Shown here: piece after piece, positions 23,847 to 33,149 of the stretch
Layout of the letters: each line of letters begins with the position of its first letter
Position numbering within the stretch: the first letter of the stretch is position 1
Assembly: GCA_009846005.1 (NCBI GenBank)
Contig: VXYL01000013.1
Span: 1 to 64,000 of the forward strand
Direction of reading: 5' to 3'
Length of the DNA: 64,000 nt
Source of the DNA: Gammaproteobacteria bacterium
GTDB taxonomy: Bacteria > Pseudomonadota > Gammaproteobacteria > Pseudomonadales > Azotimanducaceae
The notes under the pieces: model-generated
What the model was told of the DNA's origin: nothing
The model's database searches: none
What the model saw: only the letters and a program-made list of their open reading frames with translations
Made by a program: the position numbers and the translations under genes

Positions 23847-25025
23847 ATGTCTGTTTCGCGACATCTGGAATCTCGCGTCCGGGACTATCTTCGGATTTTC
23901 CCGGCGGTTGCCTTGATTGGACCACGCCAGGTTGGCAAAACCACGCTGGCCCGTTCCGTTGCGCAGGTGGGGGAGTCAGAGGATGCCGGAGGAATCTATC
24001 TCGATCTGGAAAACCCTGCCGATCTCGAGAAGCTCGACGACCCGGGTGGGTACCTGTCACGCCACAGGGGACGTTTGGTGGTCTTGGACGAGATACACCG
24101 CAAACCGGCTCTGTTCGAGATCCTGCGCGGTGTCATCGATGAACGCGTCCGTCGTGGCGAGCAGTCGGGGCAATTCCTATTGTTGGGCTCTGCCTCCATC
24201 GACCTCCTGCGCCAGGCTGGCGAGTCGCTTGCCGGGCGCCTCGGCACCGTCGAGCTCGGGCCGTTCGATCTGACCGAGTTCCCCAATCCGCCCTCAAGGG
24301 TCTGGGTGCGTGGGGGCTTTCCGCGCAGTCTGTTGGCGGCGAGCGACCGCGACAGTGCGATCTGGCGGGCGAACTTCATCGACACCTACCTGCAGCGCGA
24401 GATTCCCCAATTCGGCCCGCGGATCCCCCGAGAGACGCTGCGTCGATTCTGGACCATGCTCGCCCACGACCAGGGAACACCCTGCAACACGGCCCGGCTC
24501 GGGCGAAGTCTGGCCGTGGACGCCAAGACGGTGGCGCGCTACCTGGACCTCCTCGTCGACCTCCTGCTCGTCCGCCGCTTGCCGCCATTCCATGCCAACG
24601 TGGCCAAGCGCCTGGTCAAGTCGCCGAAGATCTATGTGCGTGACAGTGGGCTCGTTCACACGTTGCTGCGTCTGGACGACGAGGAGGCGGTACTCGGCCA
24701 TCCGGTTGCCGGATTCAGTTGGGAGGGCTTCGTCATCGAGAACGTGCTGCACTGCGTCCCGGAGCGCACCGAGGCGAGTTTCTACGGCACCGCGACCAAG
24801 GTCGAGGTCGATCTCGTGCTGGAAATGCCCAATGGACAACGCTGGGCCATCGAGATCAAGCGTGGGCTCGCGACGATGGACCGGGCGCTTCGGATAGCGT
24901 TCGACGACATCCAACCCGACCGCGCCATCGTCGTGCACGGTCGGGAGGGTCGTTTTCCCAAAGGCGGTGGCGTGGAAGCGATGGACGTGAACGCCCTGCT
25001 CGCCGACTTGAGGGCGTTGGCCTGA
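23847..25025 (+). CDS. AAA+ ATPase with DUF4143 nuclease-like C-terminus
   Basis: A 392-residue cytoplasmic protein. The AAA_14 ATPase part (about 1-190) has Walker A GPRQVGKTTLAR, Walker B LVVLDEIHRKP and the sensor LLLGSAS; the DUF4143 part follows (TKVEVDLVLE, WAIEIKRGL). The family is widespread, often horizontally moved and of unclear role. The ATG at 23847 is preferred over a GTG two codons earlier. The 80 bases in front are markedly AT-richer than the surroundings. No toxin, antitoxin or restriction partner is adjacent. Confidence 0.88.
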   Translation: MSVSRHLESRVRDYLRIFPAVALIGPRQVGKTTLARSVAQVGESEDAGGIYLDLENPADLEKLDDPGGYLSRHRGRLVVLDEIHRKPALFEILRGVIDERVRRGEQSGQFLLLGSASIDLLRQAGESLAGRLGTVELGPFDLTEFPNPPSRVWVRGGFPRSLLAASDRDSAIWRANFIDTYLQREIPQFGPRIPRETLRRFWTMLAHDQGTPCNTARLGRSLAVDAKTVARYLDLLVDLLLVRRLPPFHANVAKRLVKSPKIYVRDSGLVHTLLRLDDEEAVLGHPVAGFSWEGFVIENVLHCVPERTEASFYGTATKVEVDLVLEMPNGQRWAIEIKRGLATMDRALRIAFDDIQPDRAIVVHGREGRFPKGGGVEAMDVNALLADLRALA

Positions 25026-25064
25026 CGCATTAGTTTGTCGGCGGTGTGACACTTGAGCGTGACC

Positions 25065-26015
25065 ATGGCCGACGACACATCCGTTTTCGAAGGCTGCCTG
25101 CCGGCACTGATGACGCCATGCGATGCAGGCGGCGAACCGTATTTCGATGCACTGGCGGAGAAGGGCGGGGAGCTCGTCGATGCCGGCATGGCGGGGGTCG
25201 TCTATTGCGGGTCCATGGGCGAGTGGCCGCTCCTCTCCGACGATCAGCGCCGGGAGGGCGTCGAGGCGTTGCTGGATGAGGATGTCCCGGTCGTTGTCGG
25301 CACCGGAGCCCAGAGCACCGCGCGAGCGGCGGCGTTGGCGAGCCATGCACTGGAAGTCGGCGCGGACGGACTGATGATCATTCCACGGGTGCTTTCCCGT
25401 GGCACTTCCCCGGCGGCGCAACGCGCCCACTTCCGCGCGGTACTCCGGGCCGGCGGGGACCTGCCGGCGGTCATCTACAACAGCCCCTACTACGGCTTCG
25501 AGACCAAGGCGGACCTGTTCTTCGATTTGGCCGACGAGTTCGACAACCTCGTCGGCTTCAAGGAGTTCGGCGGCGCGGCATCGCTGGACTACGCGGCGGA
25601 GCACATCACCTCGGGGCGCGACGATCTTCACCTGGTTGTCGGTGTCGACACGCAGGTCGTCCACGGCATCGTGCATTGCGGTGCAAGCGGCGTGATCACC
25701 GGCATCGGCAACGCGTTCCCGGCGGCCGTCCTTCGTCTGATCGAGCTTTGCGGGGAGGCGGCGCACGGCGACACAGACGCCTTGCTCTGGGCCAGGGATC
25801 TCGACGACGCGCTCTCGGTGCTGGCCAGGTTCGACGAAGGACCCGATCTCGTTCTCTACTTCAAGCGCCTGATGGTCCTCGAAGGGAATCCAGAATATGC
25901 CCACGCCCTCAATCCCGACGACGCGTTGAGTCCGTCCCAGCGGGTGTATGTCGAGGCGCATTGGGAACGGTTTCGACGTTGGTGGGATGAGTGGCGCGGG
26001 GCAAGGGGCGGGTGA
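25065..26015 (+). CDS. DHDPS-family lyase, probable pyrroline-4-hydroxy-2-carboxylate deaminase
   Basis: A 316-residue member of the dihydrodipicolinate synthase superfamily. The Schiff-base lysine is in VGFKEFGG and the family tyrosine in IYNSPYYG; the GSMGEWPLLSDDQR motif replaces the usual GTTGE. Directly behind it come a two-Cys hydroxyproline epimerase and a DadA-like oxidase. That is the gene set for trans-4-hydroxyproline breakdown, so the likely reaction is deamination of the cyclic imino acid to alpha-ketoglutarate semialdehyde. The start at the ATG 25065 is preferred over a TTG four codons upstream. The dehydrogenase that would finish the pathway is not in the window. Confidence 0.8.
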   Translation: MADDTSVFEGCLPALMTPCDAGGEPYFDALAEKGGELVDAGMAGVVYCGSMGEWPLLSDDQRREGVEALLDEDVPVVVGTGAQSTARAAALASHALEVGADGLMIIPRVLSRGTSPAAQRAHFRAVLRAGGDLPAVIYNSPYYGFETKADLFFDLADEFDNLVGFKEFGGAASLDYAAEHITSGRDDLHLVVGVDTQVVHGIVHCGASGVITGIGNAFPAAVLRLIELCGEAAHGDTDALLWARDLDDALSVLARFDEGPDLVLYFKRLMVLEGNPEYAHALNPDDALSPSQRVYVEAHWERFRRWWDEWRGARGG

Positions 26016-26962
26016 ACTCGGCGCGTGTGATCGACTCGCACACCGCCGGCGAACCGACGCGGGTGGTGGTCGATGGGGGACCGGACCTTGGCGACGGACC
26101 GATCGCGGAACGGCTTCGACGGTTCGAGACGCACCACGACGACTTTCGGCGCTCCGTGATCCTGGAACCGCGCGGATCCGACGCATTGGTGGGGGCGCTG
26201 CTGTGCGCACCGATGGACCCCGGCTCAGCGACCGGGGTGATCTTCTTCAACAACGTGGGCTACCTCAACATGTGCGGCCACGGCGCGATCGGCGTGGCCG
26301 TCACCCTCGCCTACCTCGGGCGGGTGGAGATTGGCGAGCTCCGTCTCGAAACCTCGGTCGGCGTGGTTGCCGTGGTGTTGCGGACGCCCAACGAAGCGAC
26401 CATCGAGAACGTCCCGAGCTACCGGTTCCGATCGGCTGTCGCCGTTGCCGTCGAGGGTCTGGGCACGGTGCGGGGCGATGTCGCCTGGGGCGGCAACTGG
26501 TTCTTTCTCGTCGACGCGACCTCGATCCCCGGCCTCGGGGCGATCACGCTCGATGCCGAAGGCGAACTCACACAAACGGCTCGGCGCATCAAGGCGGCAC
26601 TGGTACGGGAAGGCGTCACGGGTCGCGACGGTGCCGAGATCGACCATATCGAATTGTTCGGACCCCCGGTCTCTCGGGATGCCCACGGCCGGAACTTCGT
26701 GCTCTGTCCCGGCGGTGCCTATGATCGCTCGCCCTGCGGCACGGGCACCAGCGCGAAGCTCGCCTGCCTGGCCGCCGACGGCGAACTTCGACCCGGCGAG
26801 GAATGGGTGCAGGAGAGTCTCATCGGCTCGCGATTCGTGGCCCGGTACCGCCGCGGCAGCGCCAACGGGATCGTGCCCAGCATCACCGGCGAAGCGTTCG
26901 TTTGCAGTGAAGGCACCTTGATTCGCGATCCGCGCGATCCGTTCCGTAACGGCATCGGCTGA
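26012..26962 (+). CDS. 4-hydroxyproline 2-epimerase (proline racemase family)
   Basis: A 316-residue protein starting at a GTG that overlaps the previous stop (GTGA). It carries both catalytic cysteines of an epimerase, Cys88 in NMCGHGAIG and Cys242 in RSPCGTGTSAKLA, rather than the Thr found in 3-hydroxyproline dehydratases. It converts trans-4-hydroxy-L-proline to the cis-D form, the substrate of the adjacent oxidase. The longer frame from 25991 only adds residues overlapping the upstream gene. Confidence 0.9.
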   Translation: MNSARVIDSHTAGEPTRVVVDGGPDLGDGPIAERLRRFETHHDDFRRSVILEPRGSDALVGALLCAPMDPGSATGVIFFNNVGYLNMCGHGAIGVAVTLAYLGRVEIGELRLETSVGVVAVVLRTPNEATIENVPSYRFRSAVAVAVEGLGTVRGDVAWGGNWFFLVDATSIPGLGAITLDAEGELTQTARRIKAALVREGVTGRDGAEIDHIELFGPPVSRDAHGRNFVLCPGGAYDRSPCGTGTSAKLACLAADGELRPGEEWVQESLIGSRFVARYRRGSANGIVPSITGEAFVCSEGTLIRDPRDPFRNGIG

Positions 26963-26963
26963 C

Positions 26964-28211
26964 ATGGCCGAACACGTCGTGATCGTCGGCGCTGGCATCG
27001 TCGGCATCGCCTGCGCCCACTACCTGGCGGAGTCCGGCTACGCGGTGACGGTCATCGACCAAGGCCGCATCGGTGGAGGCTGTTCGCACGGCAACAACGG
27101 GCATATCTGCGCCAGCCACGTGCTGCCCTTGAACGAGCCGGGGAATCTTCGCGCTGCCTTGTTGTCATTGGCCAATCCCCGTGCGCCGTTCCGGGTCAAG
27201 CCGCAGTGGCGACCGGATCTCTTGCGGTGGTTCTACGAGTTCGCGCGTCGCTGCAACCACCGCCACGCGTTGTCGGCGGGAAGCGCGATGAAGTCGATCC
27301 TCGATGCCTCGGTCCGCGAATACGAAGCGTTGTTCCTGGCGCGCGGGCTCGAGGCCGGGTGGCAGCCCCTCGGACTGCTCTACGTGCTTCGCACCCGGCA
27401 TGGCATGGAGCGGTTCGCCGCCCAGGACGCGATGCTGCGCGACACCTTCGGGGTTGGCGCGACGCGGCTTGAGGGCAGCGAGTTGGTGGAGTTCGACCCG
27501 GCACTGCGCCCGGGTCTCGCCGGGGGATTCCACTACGAAGGCGACGCCTTCCTGCGGCCGGACGCCCTGACGGCGAATTGGGCGCGTCGCCTCAAGGCGC
27601 GTGGTGTGCGCTTCGAGGAAAGGCGTCGCCTGCAACGCGTCGAGATCGCCGGTGGGAAGGTCGAGCGACTCGTTACAAATGCCGGGTACGAGACCGCCGA
27701 TCACTACGTGTTCGCTCTTGGCGCCTGGAGCACGCAGCTTGCCGCGGATCTCGATTGCCCGATTCCCGTCGAACCCGGAAAGGGCTATTCGGTCACCACG
27801 ACCCGTCCCCGGAACTGTCCACGTCAGGCTCTCCTGTTCGCCGAGCACCGCGTCGCCGTGACGCCCTTCGAGGACGGGTTTCGCCTCGGTTCCATGATGG
27901 AGTTCGCGGGATACGACGCGACGACGTCGCCCCGGCGGATTCGGCAGCTTGCCGACTCGGCGAAGCACTACCTCCATGAACCCGGGGGTGATCAGGTGCT
28001 CGAGACATGGTCCGGCTGGCGGCCCATGACCTGGGACAGCCTGCCCCTCATCGGTCGAGTCCCCGGTCTCGACAATGCGCTGCTGGCCACCGGCCACCAT
28101 ATGTTGGGCATGACCATGGCGCCAGCAACGGGAAGGCTGGTCGCCGAGATCATCGGGGAAGAAGCCACCCACATCGATCCCGCGCCGTTCTCTCCCGGGC
28201 GCTTTTCGTAG
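26964..28211 (+). CDS. FAD-dependent D-amino acid oxidase/dehydrogenase (D-hydroxyproline oxidase type)
   Basis: A 415-residue DadA-like flavoprotein: dinucleotide-binding VVIVGAGIVGIACAHYLAESG at the start, CSHGNNGHICASHVLPLNEPG, and the C-terminal FAD loop WSGWRPMTWDSLPLIGRVPG with LATGHHMLGMTMAPATGRL. It starts one base after the epimerase stop. In hydroxyproline operons this enzyme oxidises cis-4-hydroxy-D-proline to the pyrroline substrate of the deaminase. It likely associates with the inner membrane and passes electrons to quinone. A general D-amino acid dehydrogenase is the alternative. Confidence 0.85.
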   Translation: MAEHVVIVGAGIVGIACAHYLAESGYAVTVIDQGRIGGGCSHGNNGHICASHVLPLNEPGNLRAALLSLANPRAPFRVKPQWRPDLLRWFYEFARRCNHRHALSAGSAMKSILDASVREYEALFLARGLEAGWQPLGLLYVLRTRHGMERFAAQDAMLRDTFGVGATRLEGSELVEFDPALRPGLAGGFHYEGDAFLRPDALTANWARRLKARGVRFEERRRLQRVEIAGGKVERLVTNAGYETADHYVFALGAWSTQLAADLDCPIPVEPGKGYSVTTTRPRNCPRQALLFAEHRVAVTPFEDGFRLGSMMEFAGYDATTSPRRIRQLADSAKHYLHEPGGDQVLETWSGWRPMTWDSLPLIGRVPGLDNALLATGHHMLGMTMAPATGRLVAEIIGEEATHIDPAPFSPGRFS

Positions 28212-28328
28212 GGGCGACCCTTGTGGTCTGTCGAGTAATGCAGCGTCGGTTCAACGGTACGAGAATGCGGCAGCATTCTCGATCGCGCCCGCAGGGCGCG
28301 CCGGGACGGGACAAGCCCGTCCCCTACG
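28208..28328. repeat. Array of hairpins between the hydroxyproline and yej operons
   Basis: GTAGGGGCGACCCTTGTGGT starts at 28208 and contains the hypO-like stop. A perfect GAGAATGC-GGCA-GCATTCTC hairpin lies at 28261-28280, GCGCCC-GCA-GGGCGC at 28285-28299 and CCGGGACGGGACAAGCCCG with TCCCCTACG at 28301-28328. Four stem-loops in 120 bases separate two operons and may shield or end the upstream transcript. Confidence 0.85.
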
Positions 28329-28381
28329 CCTCGCTATCGGGTATCGTATGGGGATGGTCGGGGTAGAGGGACGCGTTCGAC

Positions 28382-29470
28382 GTGGGTAGGTACGTTGCCC
28401 GCCGGATCCTGCTGATCTTCCCGACCCTCATCGGGATCATCACCATCAATTTCTTCATCGTCCAGCTTGCGCCGGGCGGACCCGTCGACCAGATGATCGC
28501 GACGCTGACCGGCCAGGATGCCGGCGCGGCGAGTCGAATCGCCGGGGCAGATGCCGGACCCCAGGCTATGGAGGCCACCGCCGAGAGCCAGCTTGCCGGC
28601 GCCCAGGGTCTCGACCCCGAGCTGATCGAAATGATCGAGAAGCAGTTCGGGTTCGACCGGCCCCTTCACGAGCGCTACTTCAAGATGATCGGCGACTACC
28701 TGACCTTCGACCTGGGAACCAGCTACTACCAGGACCGCCCGGTAGTCGATCTCATCATCGAGCGGTTGCCGGTGTCCATCTCGCTGGGCCTGTGGTCCAT
28801 GCTTCTCATCTACTCGATCTCGATTCCGCTGGGCGTCGCCAAGGCCGTGCGCGACGGGACCCGCTTCGACGCCTGGACCAGCGGACTCATATTCGTCGGC
28901 TACGCGGTGCCGAGCTTCCTGTTCGCGATCTTCCTGATCGTGCTGTTCGCCGGCGGGTCCTATCTCGACCTGTTCCCGTTGAAGGGTCTGACCTCCAACA
29001 ACTTCGACGACCTGTCCCTCATCGGCAAGGTCGGCGACTACTTCTGGCACCTGGCGCTGCCGGTGACGGCGCTGACGATCGGCGGCTTCGCGACCTTGAC
29101 GATGCTCACGAAGAACTCGTTCTTAGACGAGATCGCCAAGCAATACGTGCTGACCGCCCGGGCGATGGGCCTCAACCAGCGCCGCGTGCTCTACGGCCAC
29201 GTGTTCCGCAACGCCATGCTGATCGTGATCGCCGGATTCCCCGCCGCGCTGGTCGGCATCCTGTTCACGGGCGCGCTCCTGATCGAGGTGATCTTCTCGC
29301 TGGACGGCTTGGGGCTGCTCGGGTTCGAGGCGGTGCTGCGGCGCGACTACCCGATCATGTTCGGAACGCTGTTCGTGTTCACCTTCGTCGGTCTGGCCAT
29401 GACCTTGGTCGGCGACATCGTCTACACGCTGGTCGACCCCCGGATCGACTTCGAGACGCGAGAGACCTGA
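28382..29470 (+). CDS. yejB: Peptide ABC transporter permease YejB-like
   Basis: A 362-residue inner-membrane protein with the OppB-type layout: an N-terminal helix ([20 protein letters not shown]), a long periplasmic insert (about 40-125), then five helices and the ATPase-coupling EAA loop [19 protein letters not shown]. The long insert and the motif [16 protein letters not shown] fit YejB of the YejABEF peptide/microcin C importer. Start is a GTG (28382). The next gene starts inside its stop codon. Confidence 0.9.
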   Translation: MGRYVARRILLIFPTLIGIITINFFIVQLAPGGPVDQMIATLTGQDAGAASRIAGADAGPQAMEATAESQLAGAQGLDPELIEMIEKQFGFDRPLHERYFKMIGDYLTFDLGTSYYQDRPVVDLIIERLPVSISLGLWSMLLIYSISIPLGVAKAVRDGTRFDAWTSGLIFVGYAVPSFLFAIFLIVLFAGGSYLDLFPLKGLTSNNFDDLSLIGKVGDYFWHLALPVTALTIGGFATLTMLTKNSFLDEIAKQYVLTARAMGLNQRRVLYGHVFRNAMLIVIAGFPAALVGILFTGALLIEVIFSLDGLGLLGFEAVLRRDYPIMFGTLFVFTFVGLAMTLVGDIVYTLVDPRIDFETRET

Positions 29471-30576
29471 TGGCCACCACCTTGCCGGGAACCATGGCGC
29501 CGACGGACGGTTACGTCGTGGACGAACGGACGTCGCCGCCGAAACCGGGCCGGATCTCGCCGCTGACGCGGCGACGCTGGGCGAACTTCAAGGCCAACCG
29601 TCGCGGCTACGTGAGCTTGTGGATCATCTCCATCCTGATCGTGCTGTCCCTGTTCGCGGAGTTCATCGCCAACGACAAGCCGATCATCATGGGCTACAAG
29701 GGCGAACTGTACGCGCCGGTGTTCTTCTTCTATCCGGAGACCGAATTCGGCGGCGTGTTCGAGACGGAGGCGGTGTACACGTCCCACCACGTCAAGGAGC
29801 TGATCGAAGCCGGGGACGGCTGGATGGTGTGGCCGCCGATCCCGTTCAGCTACGACACTATCGACTTCTACACCGAAGGCGCGGTGCCGGAACCGCCGAG
29901 CCTGCGGCATTGGCTCGGCACCGACGATGTCGCCCGGGACGTGACCGCGAGGATCATCTACGGGTTCCGGCTGTCGGTCCTGTTCGGCCTTGGCCTGACG
30001 TTCCTCTCGGCCATCATCGGCATCGCCGTCGGAGCGACCCAAGGCTATTTCGGTGGCCTGATCGACCTGATCGGCCAGCGCGTGGTGGAGATCTGGGCGG
30101 GGCTGCCGGTGCTGTTCGTGATCATCATCCTGACCAGCCTGATCGAACCCAATCCCATCGCGCTTCTATTGCTGTTGCTGCTCTTCAACTGGATGGCGCT
30201 GGTGGCGGTAGTGCGCGCCGAGTTCCTGCGCACGCGCAATTTCGACTATGTCAACGCGGCCCGCGCCCTCGGCGAGAAGAACCTGACCATCATGACCCGC
30301 TACGTGCTGCCGAACGCCATGGTGGCGACGTTGACGTATCTGCCGTTCATCCTGAACGGCTCCATCACGACGTTGACGTCCCTGGACTTCTTGGGCTTCG
30401 GGCTGCCTGCCGGCTATCCCTCGCTCGGCGAACTGCTAGCCCAGGGCAAGGCCAATATCCAGGCGCCGTGGCTGGGCCTCGCCGGTTTCTTCACCCTGGC
30501 CATCATGCTGACGTTGCTGGTGTTCGTCGGCGAAGGCGTTCGCGACGCCTTCGACCCGAGGCGGTCCGCAGTATGA
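29470..30576 (+). CDS. yejE: Peptide ABC transporter permease YejE-like
   Basis: A 368-residue permease. The cytoplasmic N-terminus leads to a first helix (YVSLWIISILIVLSLFAEFI), a long periplasmic domain (about 65-160, with VFFFYPETEFGGVFETEAVY typical of YejE), then five helices with the EAA loop ARALGEKNLTIMTRYVLPNA and a C-terminal FVGEGVRDAFDPR. The ATG shares one base with the yejB stop (TGATG), and its own stop overlaps yejF. Confidence 0.92.
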   Translation: MATTLPGTMAPTDGYVVDERTSPPKPGRISPLTRRRWANFKANRRGYVSLWIISILIVLSLFAEFIANDKPIIMGYKGELYAPVFFFYPETEFGGVFETEAVYTSHHVKELIEAGDGWMVWPPIPFSYDTIDFYTEGAVPEPPSLRHWLGTDDVARDVTARIIYGFRLSVLFGLGLTFLSAIIGIAVGATQGYFGGLIDLIGQRVVEIWAGLPVLFVIIILTSLIEPNPIALLLLLLLFNWMALVAVVRAEFLRTRNFDYVNAARALGEKNLTIMTRYVLPNAMVATLTYLPFILNGSITTLTSLDFLGFGLPAGYPSLGELLAQGKANIQAPWLGLAGFFTLAIMLTLLVFVGEGVRDAFDPRRSAV

Positions 30577-32171
30577 GCCGTATACTCGAAGTCGACGATC
30601 TCGCGGTGGCGTTCCGCGACGAGGAAGTCGTCACCGGCGCGAGTTTCCACATCGACCGGGGCGAGACGATGGGGATTGTCGGCGAGTCCGGTTCCGGCAA
30701 GTCCGTCACCGCGCTGTCGGTGATGCAGCTGTTGCCGTACCAGTACGCGAGCCATCCCCGGGGGTCGGTCCGGGTCGATGGCCAGGAGGTGATCGGCGCG
30801 TCCGAGGACGACATGCTGAAGATCCGGGGTGAACGGGTCGGCATGGTGTTCCAAGAGCCGATGACGTCGCTCAATCCCCTGCACACCATCGAACAGCAGC
30901 TCGGCGAGATCCTGTTCGTTCATCGGGGCATGGGCAAGCACGACGGCCGCGAACGCGCTCTGGAGCTGCTCGACATGGTGGCGCTGCCAAACGCCACCGA
31001 GCGCCTCGGCGCCTATCCCCACGAACTCTCCGGTGGCCAACGCCAACGGGTCATGATCGCGATGGCGCTTGCCAACGAACCGGATCTGCTCATCGCGGAC
31101 GAACCCACGACGGCCTTGGACGTCACGGTGCAGGCACAGATTCTCGAGCTTCTGAACGAGCTCAAGGAGCGTCTCAACATGGCGCTCATGTTGATCACCC
31201 ACGACCTCGGCGTGGTGCGCAAGATGGCGGACCGGGTCTGCGTCATGACCCAGGGCGAGATCGTCGAGCAGGGTCGCGCCGAGCGGGTGTTCAACGAACC
31301 GCGGCACGAGTACACGCGAGGTCTCTTAGCGGCGGAGCCGAGCGGCGACCCGGTGGACGCGCGTGCCGATGCCCCGGTGGTCATGGATGCGGATCAACTG
31401 ACGGTCAAGTACCCCCTGGGGCGCGGCTGGTTTTCGGCGAAACGGTTTCTGACCGCCGTGGACGACGTCACCGTGCAAATCCGGCGCGGCCAGACGCTCG
31501 GCATCGTCGGCGAGTCCGGCTCGGGGAAGACCACGTTGGCGATGGCGATGCTGCGGCTAACGGCGAGTGAAGGCGGAATCCGCCTGGGCGACGATTCCAT
31601 CCAAGGCTGGAAGGCCAAGGCGCTGCGGCCGTTGCGCCACCAGATGCAGATCGTCTTCCAGGATCCCTACGGCAGCCTGTCGCCGCGATCATCCGTCAAC
31701 CAGATCATCGAAGCGGGGCTGAAGATCCATCGACCGGAGCTTTCCGCCGGCGACCGGCGCCAGGAGGTCGCGCGCGTGCTGGTGGACGTCGGGCTAGACC
31801 CCGACGCCCAGGACCGCTATCCCCACGAGTTCTCCGGGGGACAGCGCCAGCGCGTCGCCATCGCCCGGGCAGTGATCCTCAATCCCGCGGTCGTGGTGCT
31901 CGACGAACCCACCTCGGCCCTCGATTTGTCGGTACAGGCGCAGATCGTCGACCTGTTGCGCGATCTACAGCGACGGCACGGACTCGCCTATCTGTTCATC
32001 AGTCACGACCTCAAGGTTGTGCGTGCGTTGGCGCACGAACTGGTGGTGATGAAGGACGGCGTGATCGTCGAACAGGGCAGTGCCGACCAGGTCTTCGAGG
32101 CCCCGAAGACGGACTATACAAAAGCGCTGATGGCGGCGGCTTTCGAGTTGGAGGCGGTTTCGGGAGTTTGA
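30573..32171 (+). CDS. yejF: Duplicated ABC ATPase YejF-like
   Basis: A 532-residue protein made of two fused ABC ATPase domains. The first has Walker A GESGSGKSVTA, signature LSGGQRQRV and Walker B LLIADEPTTALD. The second has GESGSGKTTLA, FSGGQRQRV and VVVLDEPTSALD. Each is followed by an oligopeptide-type C-terminal stretch. It powers the YejB/YejE permease. The ATGA overlap with yejE shows tight coupling. No yejA solute-binding protein is in the window. Confidence 0.94.
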   Translation: MSRILEVDDLAVAFRDEEVVTGASFHIDRGETMGIVGESGSGKSVTALSVMQLLPYQYASHPRGSVRVDGQEVIGASEDDMLKIRGERVGMVFQEPMTSLNPLHTIEQQLGEILFVHRGMGKHDGRERALELLDMVALPNATERLGAYPHELSGGQRQRVMIAMALANEPDLLIADEPTTALDVTVQAQILELLNELKERLNMALMLITHDLGVVRKMADRVCVMTQGEIVEQGRAERVFNEPRHEYTRGLLAAEPSGDPVDARADAPVVMDADQLTVKYPLGRGWFSAKRFLTAVDDVTVQIRRGQTLGIVGESGSGKTTLAMAMLRLTASEGGIRLGDDSIQGWKAKALRPLRHQMQIVFQDPYGSLSPRSSVNQIIEAGLKIHRPELSAGDRRQEVARVLVDVGLDPDAQDRYPHEFSGGQRQRVAIARAVILNPAVVVLDEPTSALDLSVQAQIVDLLRDLQRRHGLAYLFISHDLKVVRALAHELVVMKDGVIVEQGSADQVFEAPKTDYTKALMAAAFELEAVSGV

Positions 32172-32240
32172 GCGAAGGCGCCGCCGGTGCTATTTTTCGA
32201 GGAATCGGGTTGACGCACCGAAGCTCGAGATTCGATCGTG

Positions 32241-32681
32241 ATGGGGGGAGCCGGGCAACCGCCGCAACGACCATTGCGTCGACGGCACGCGTTCCATGGG
32301 TGCCTCGGCGTCGGGTCGCTGCTTGTGGTCGCGTTGGTCAGCTTCGGTTGCACAACACTGCAGTCGACCCAACTGCCGCCCGAAGAATTGCGCTATGGGA
32401 TCCGCAGCGGCGACCTCGTACAACCCGGTGACGAGATCAGCGTCGTCACGGTCGATGGGGCGGAGCTCGTGCTAGTGGCGCGCGACGTGGATGACGCCGT
32501 CATTCGAGGGGAGTTGCCCGGCGGCGAGGAAGCAACGGTGGCCATCGACGACTTGGTCGCGTTGCGAACCCACCAGGTTGATCCGGTGCGCACCGGGTTT
32601 GCAGTGGCCGGAGGGTCGTACGCGCTGACTTTGCTGCTTTGGGTGTTTATAGGCTTTACCATCGTTTTCGGTGCAGCTTGA
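32241..32681 (+). CDS. Small lipoprotein, first of a tandem pair
   Basis: A 146-residue product with a basic N-terminus, hydrophobic signal and lipobox (VSFGCTT). The mature part is QLPPEELRYGIRSGDLVQPG with a short beta-rich domain (ISVVTVDGAELVLVARDVDD), then a C-terminal transmembrane segment (about 118-144). It is clearly paralogous to the next gene, which overlaps its stop. I chose the ATG at 32241 over a GTG one codon earlier. The function is unknown. Confidence 0.72.
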   Translation: MGGAGQPPQRPLRRRHAFHGCLGVGSLLVVALVSFGCTTLQSTQLPPEELRYGIRSGDLVQPGDEISVVTVDGAELVLVARDVDDAVIRGELPGGEEATVAIDDLVALRTHQVDPVRTGFAVAGGSYALTLLLWVFIGFTIVFGAA

Positions 32682-33076
32682 CTAGGAGTCTGGCGATCAA
32701 CCAACGACACCGGTTTTTTGCACTCCTGGCGGTAGGCTTCACCTTCGCCGCTTTGTCCGGCTGCATGACCGTCCAAAAGGTCCATCAGCCCCCCGAAACG
32801 CTTCGCAACAGCATTCGCAGCGGGGAGCTTGTCCAGCCAGGCGACCGTATTGCGGTGGTCACGGTGAGCCAAGGCGAACGCATCTTGGTGGTGACCCAAG
32901 TGGACGAGGAAACCATTCGTGGCGACGGGTTGGAGATCCCAATTGACGAGGTCGTAGCCCTCGAGAAGCGTAAGATCTCGGCGATGCGCACCGGGCTAGC
33001 CGTGTATAGCGGGCTCGCGCTGATCCCCTACGGGGTGTTGGGAGTCTTGATTGTGGGAAGCATGCTGGGGTTCTAG
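32678..33076 (+). CDS. Small lipoprotein, second of a tandem pair
   Basis: A 132-residue paralogue of its neighbour. The lipobox is LSGC; the mature part QPPETLRNSIRSGELVQPGD, IAVVTVSQGERILVVTQVDE and the closing MRTGLAV align with the first copy, again followed by a C-terminal hydrophobic helix. The TTG at 32678 overlaps the previous stop as TTGA; a GTG at 32639 is a longer alternative. The pair arose by tandem duplication. The role is unknown, but signal, short domain and helix suggest an envelope-anchored structure. Confidence 0.7.
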   Translation: MTRSLAINQRHRFFALLAVGFTFAALSGCMTVQKVHQPPETLRNSIRSGELVQPGDRIAVVTVSQGERILVVTQVDEETIRGDGLEIPIDEVVALEKRKISAMRTGLAVYSGLALIPYGVLGVLIVGSMLGF

Positions 33077-33149
33077 CGAAGCTTCGCAATGTGCTCCCCG
33101 AGAAGATCGCATCGGGGATGATCGTTCGCTGATTGGAGGACGCACAGAA

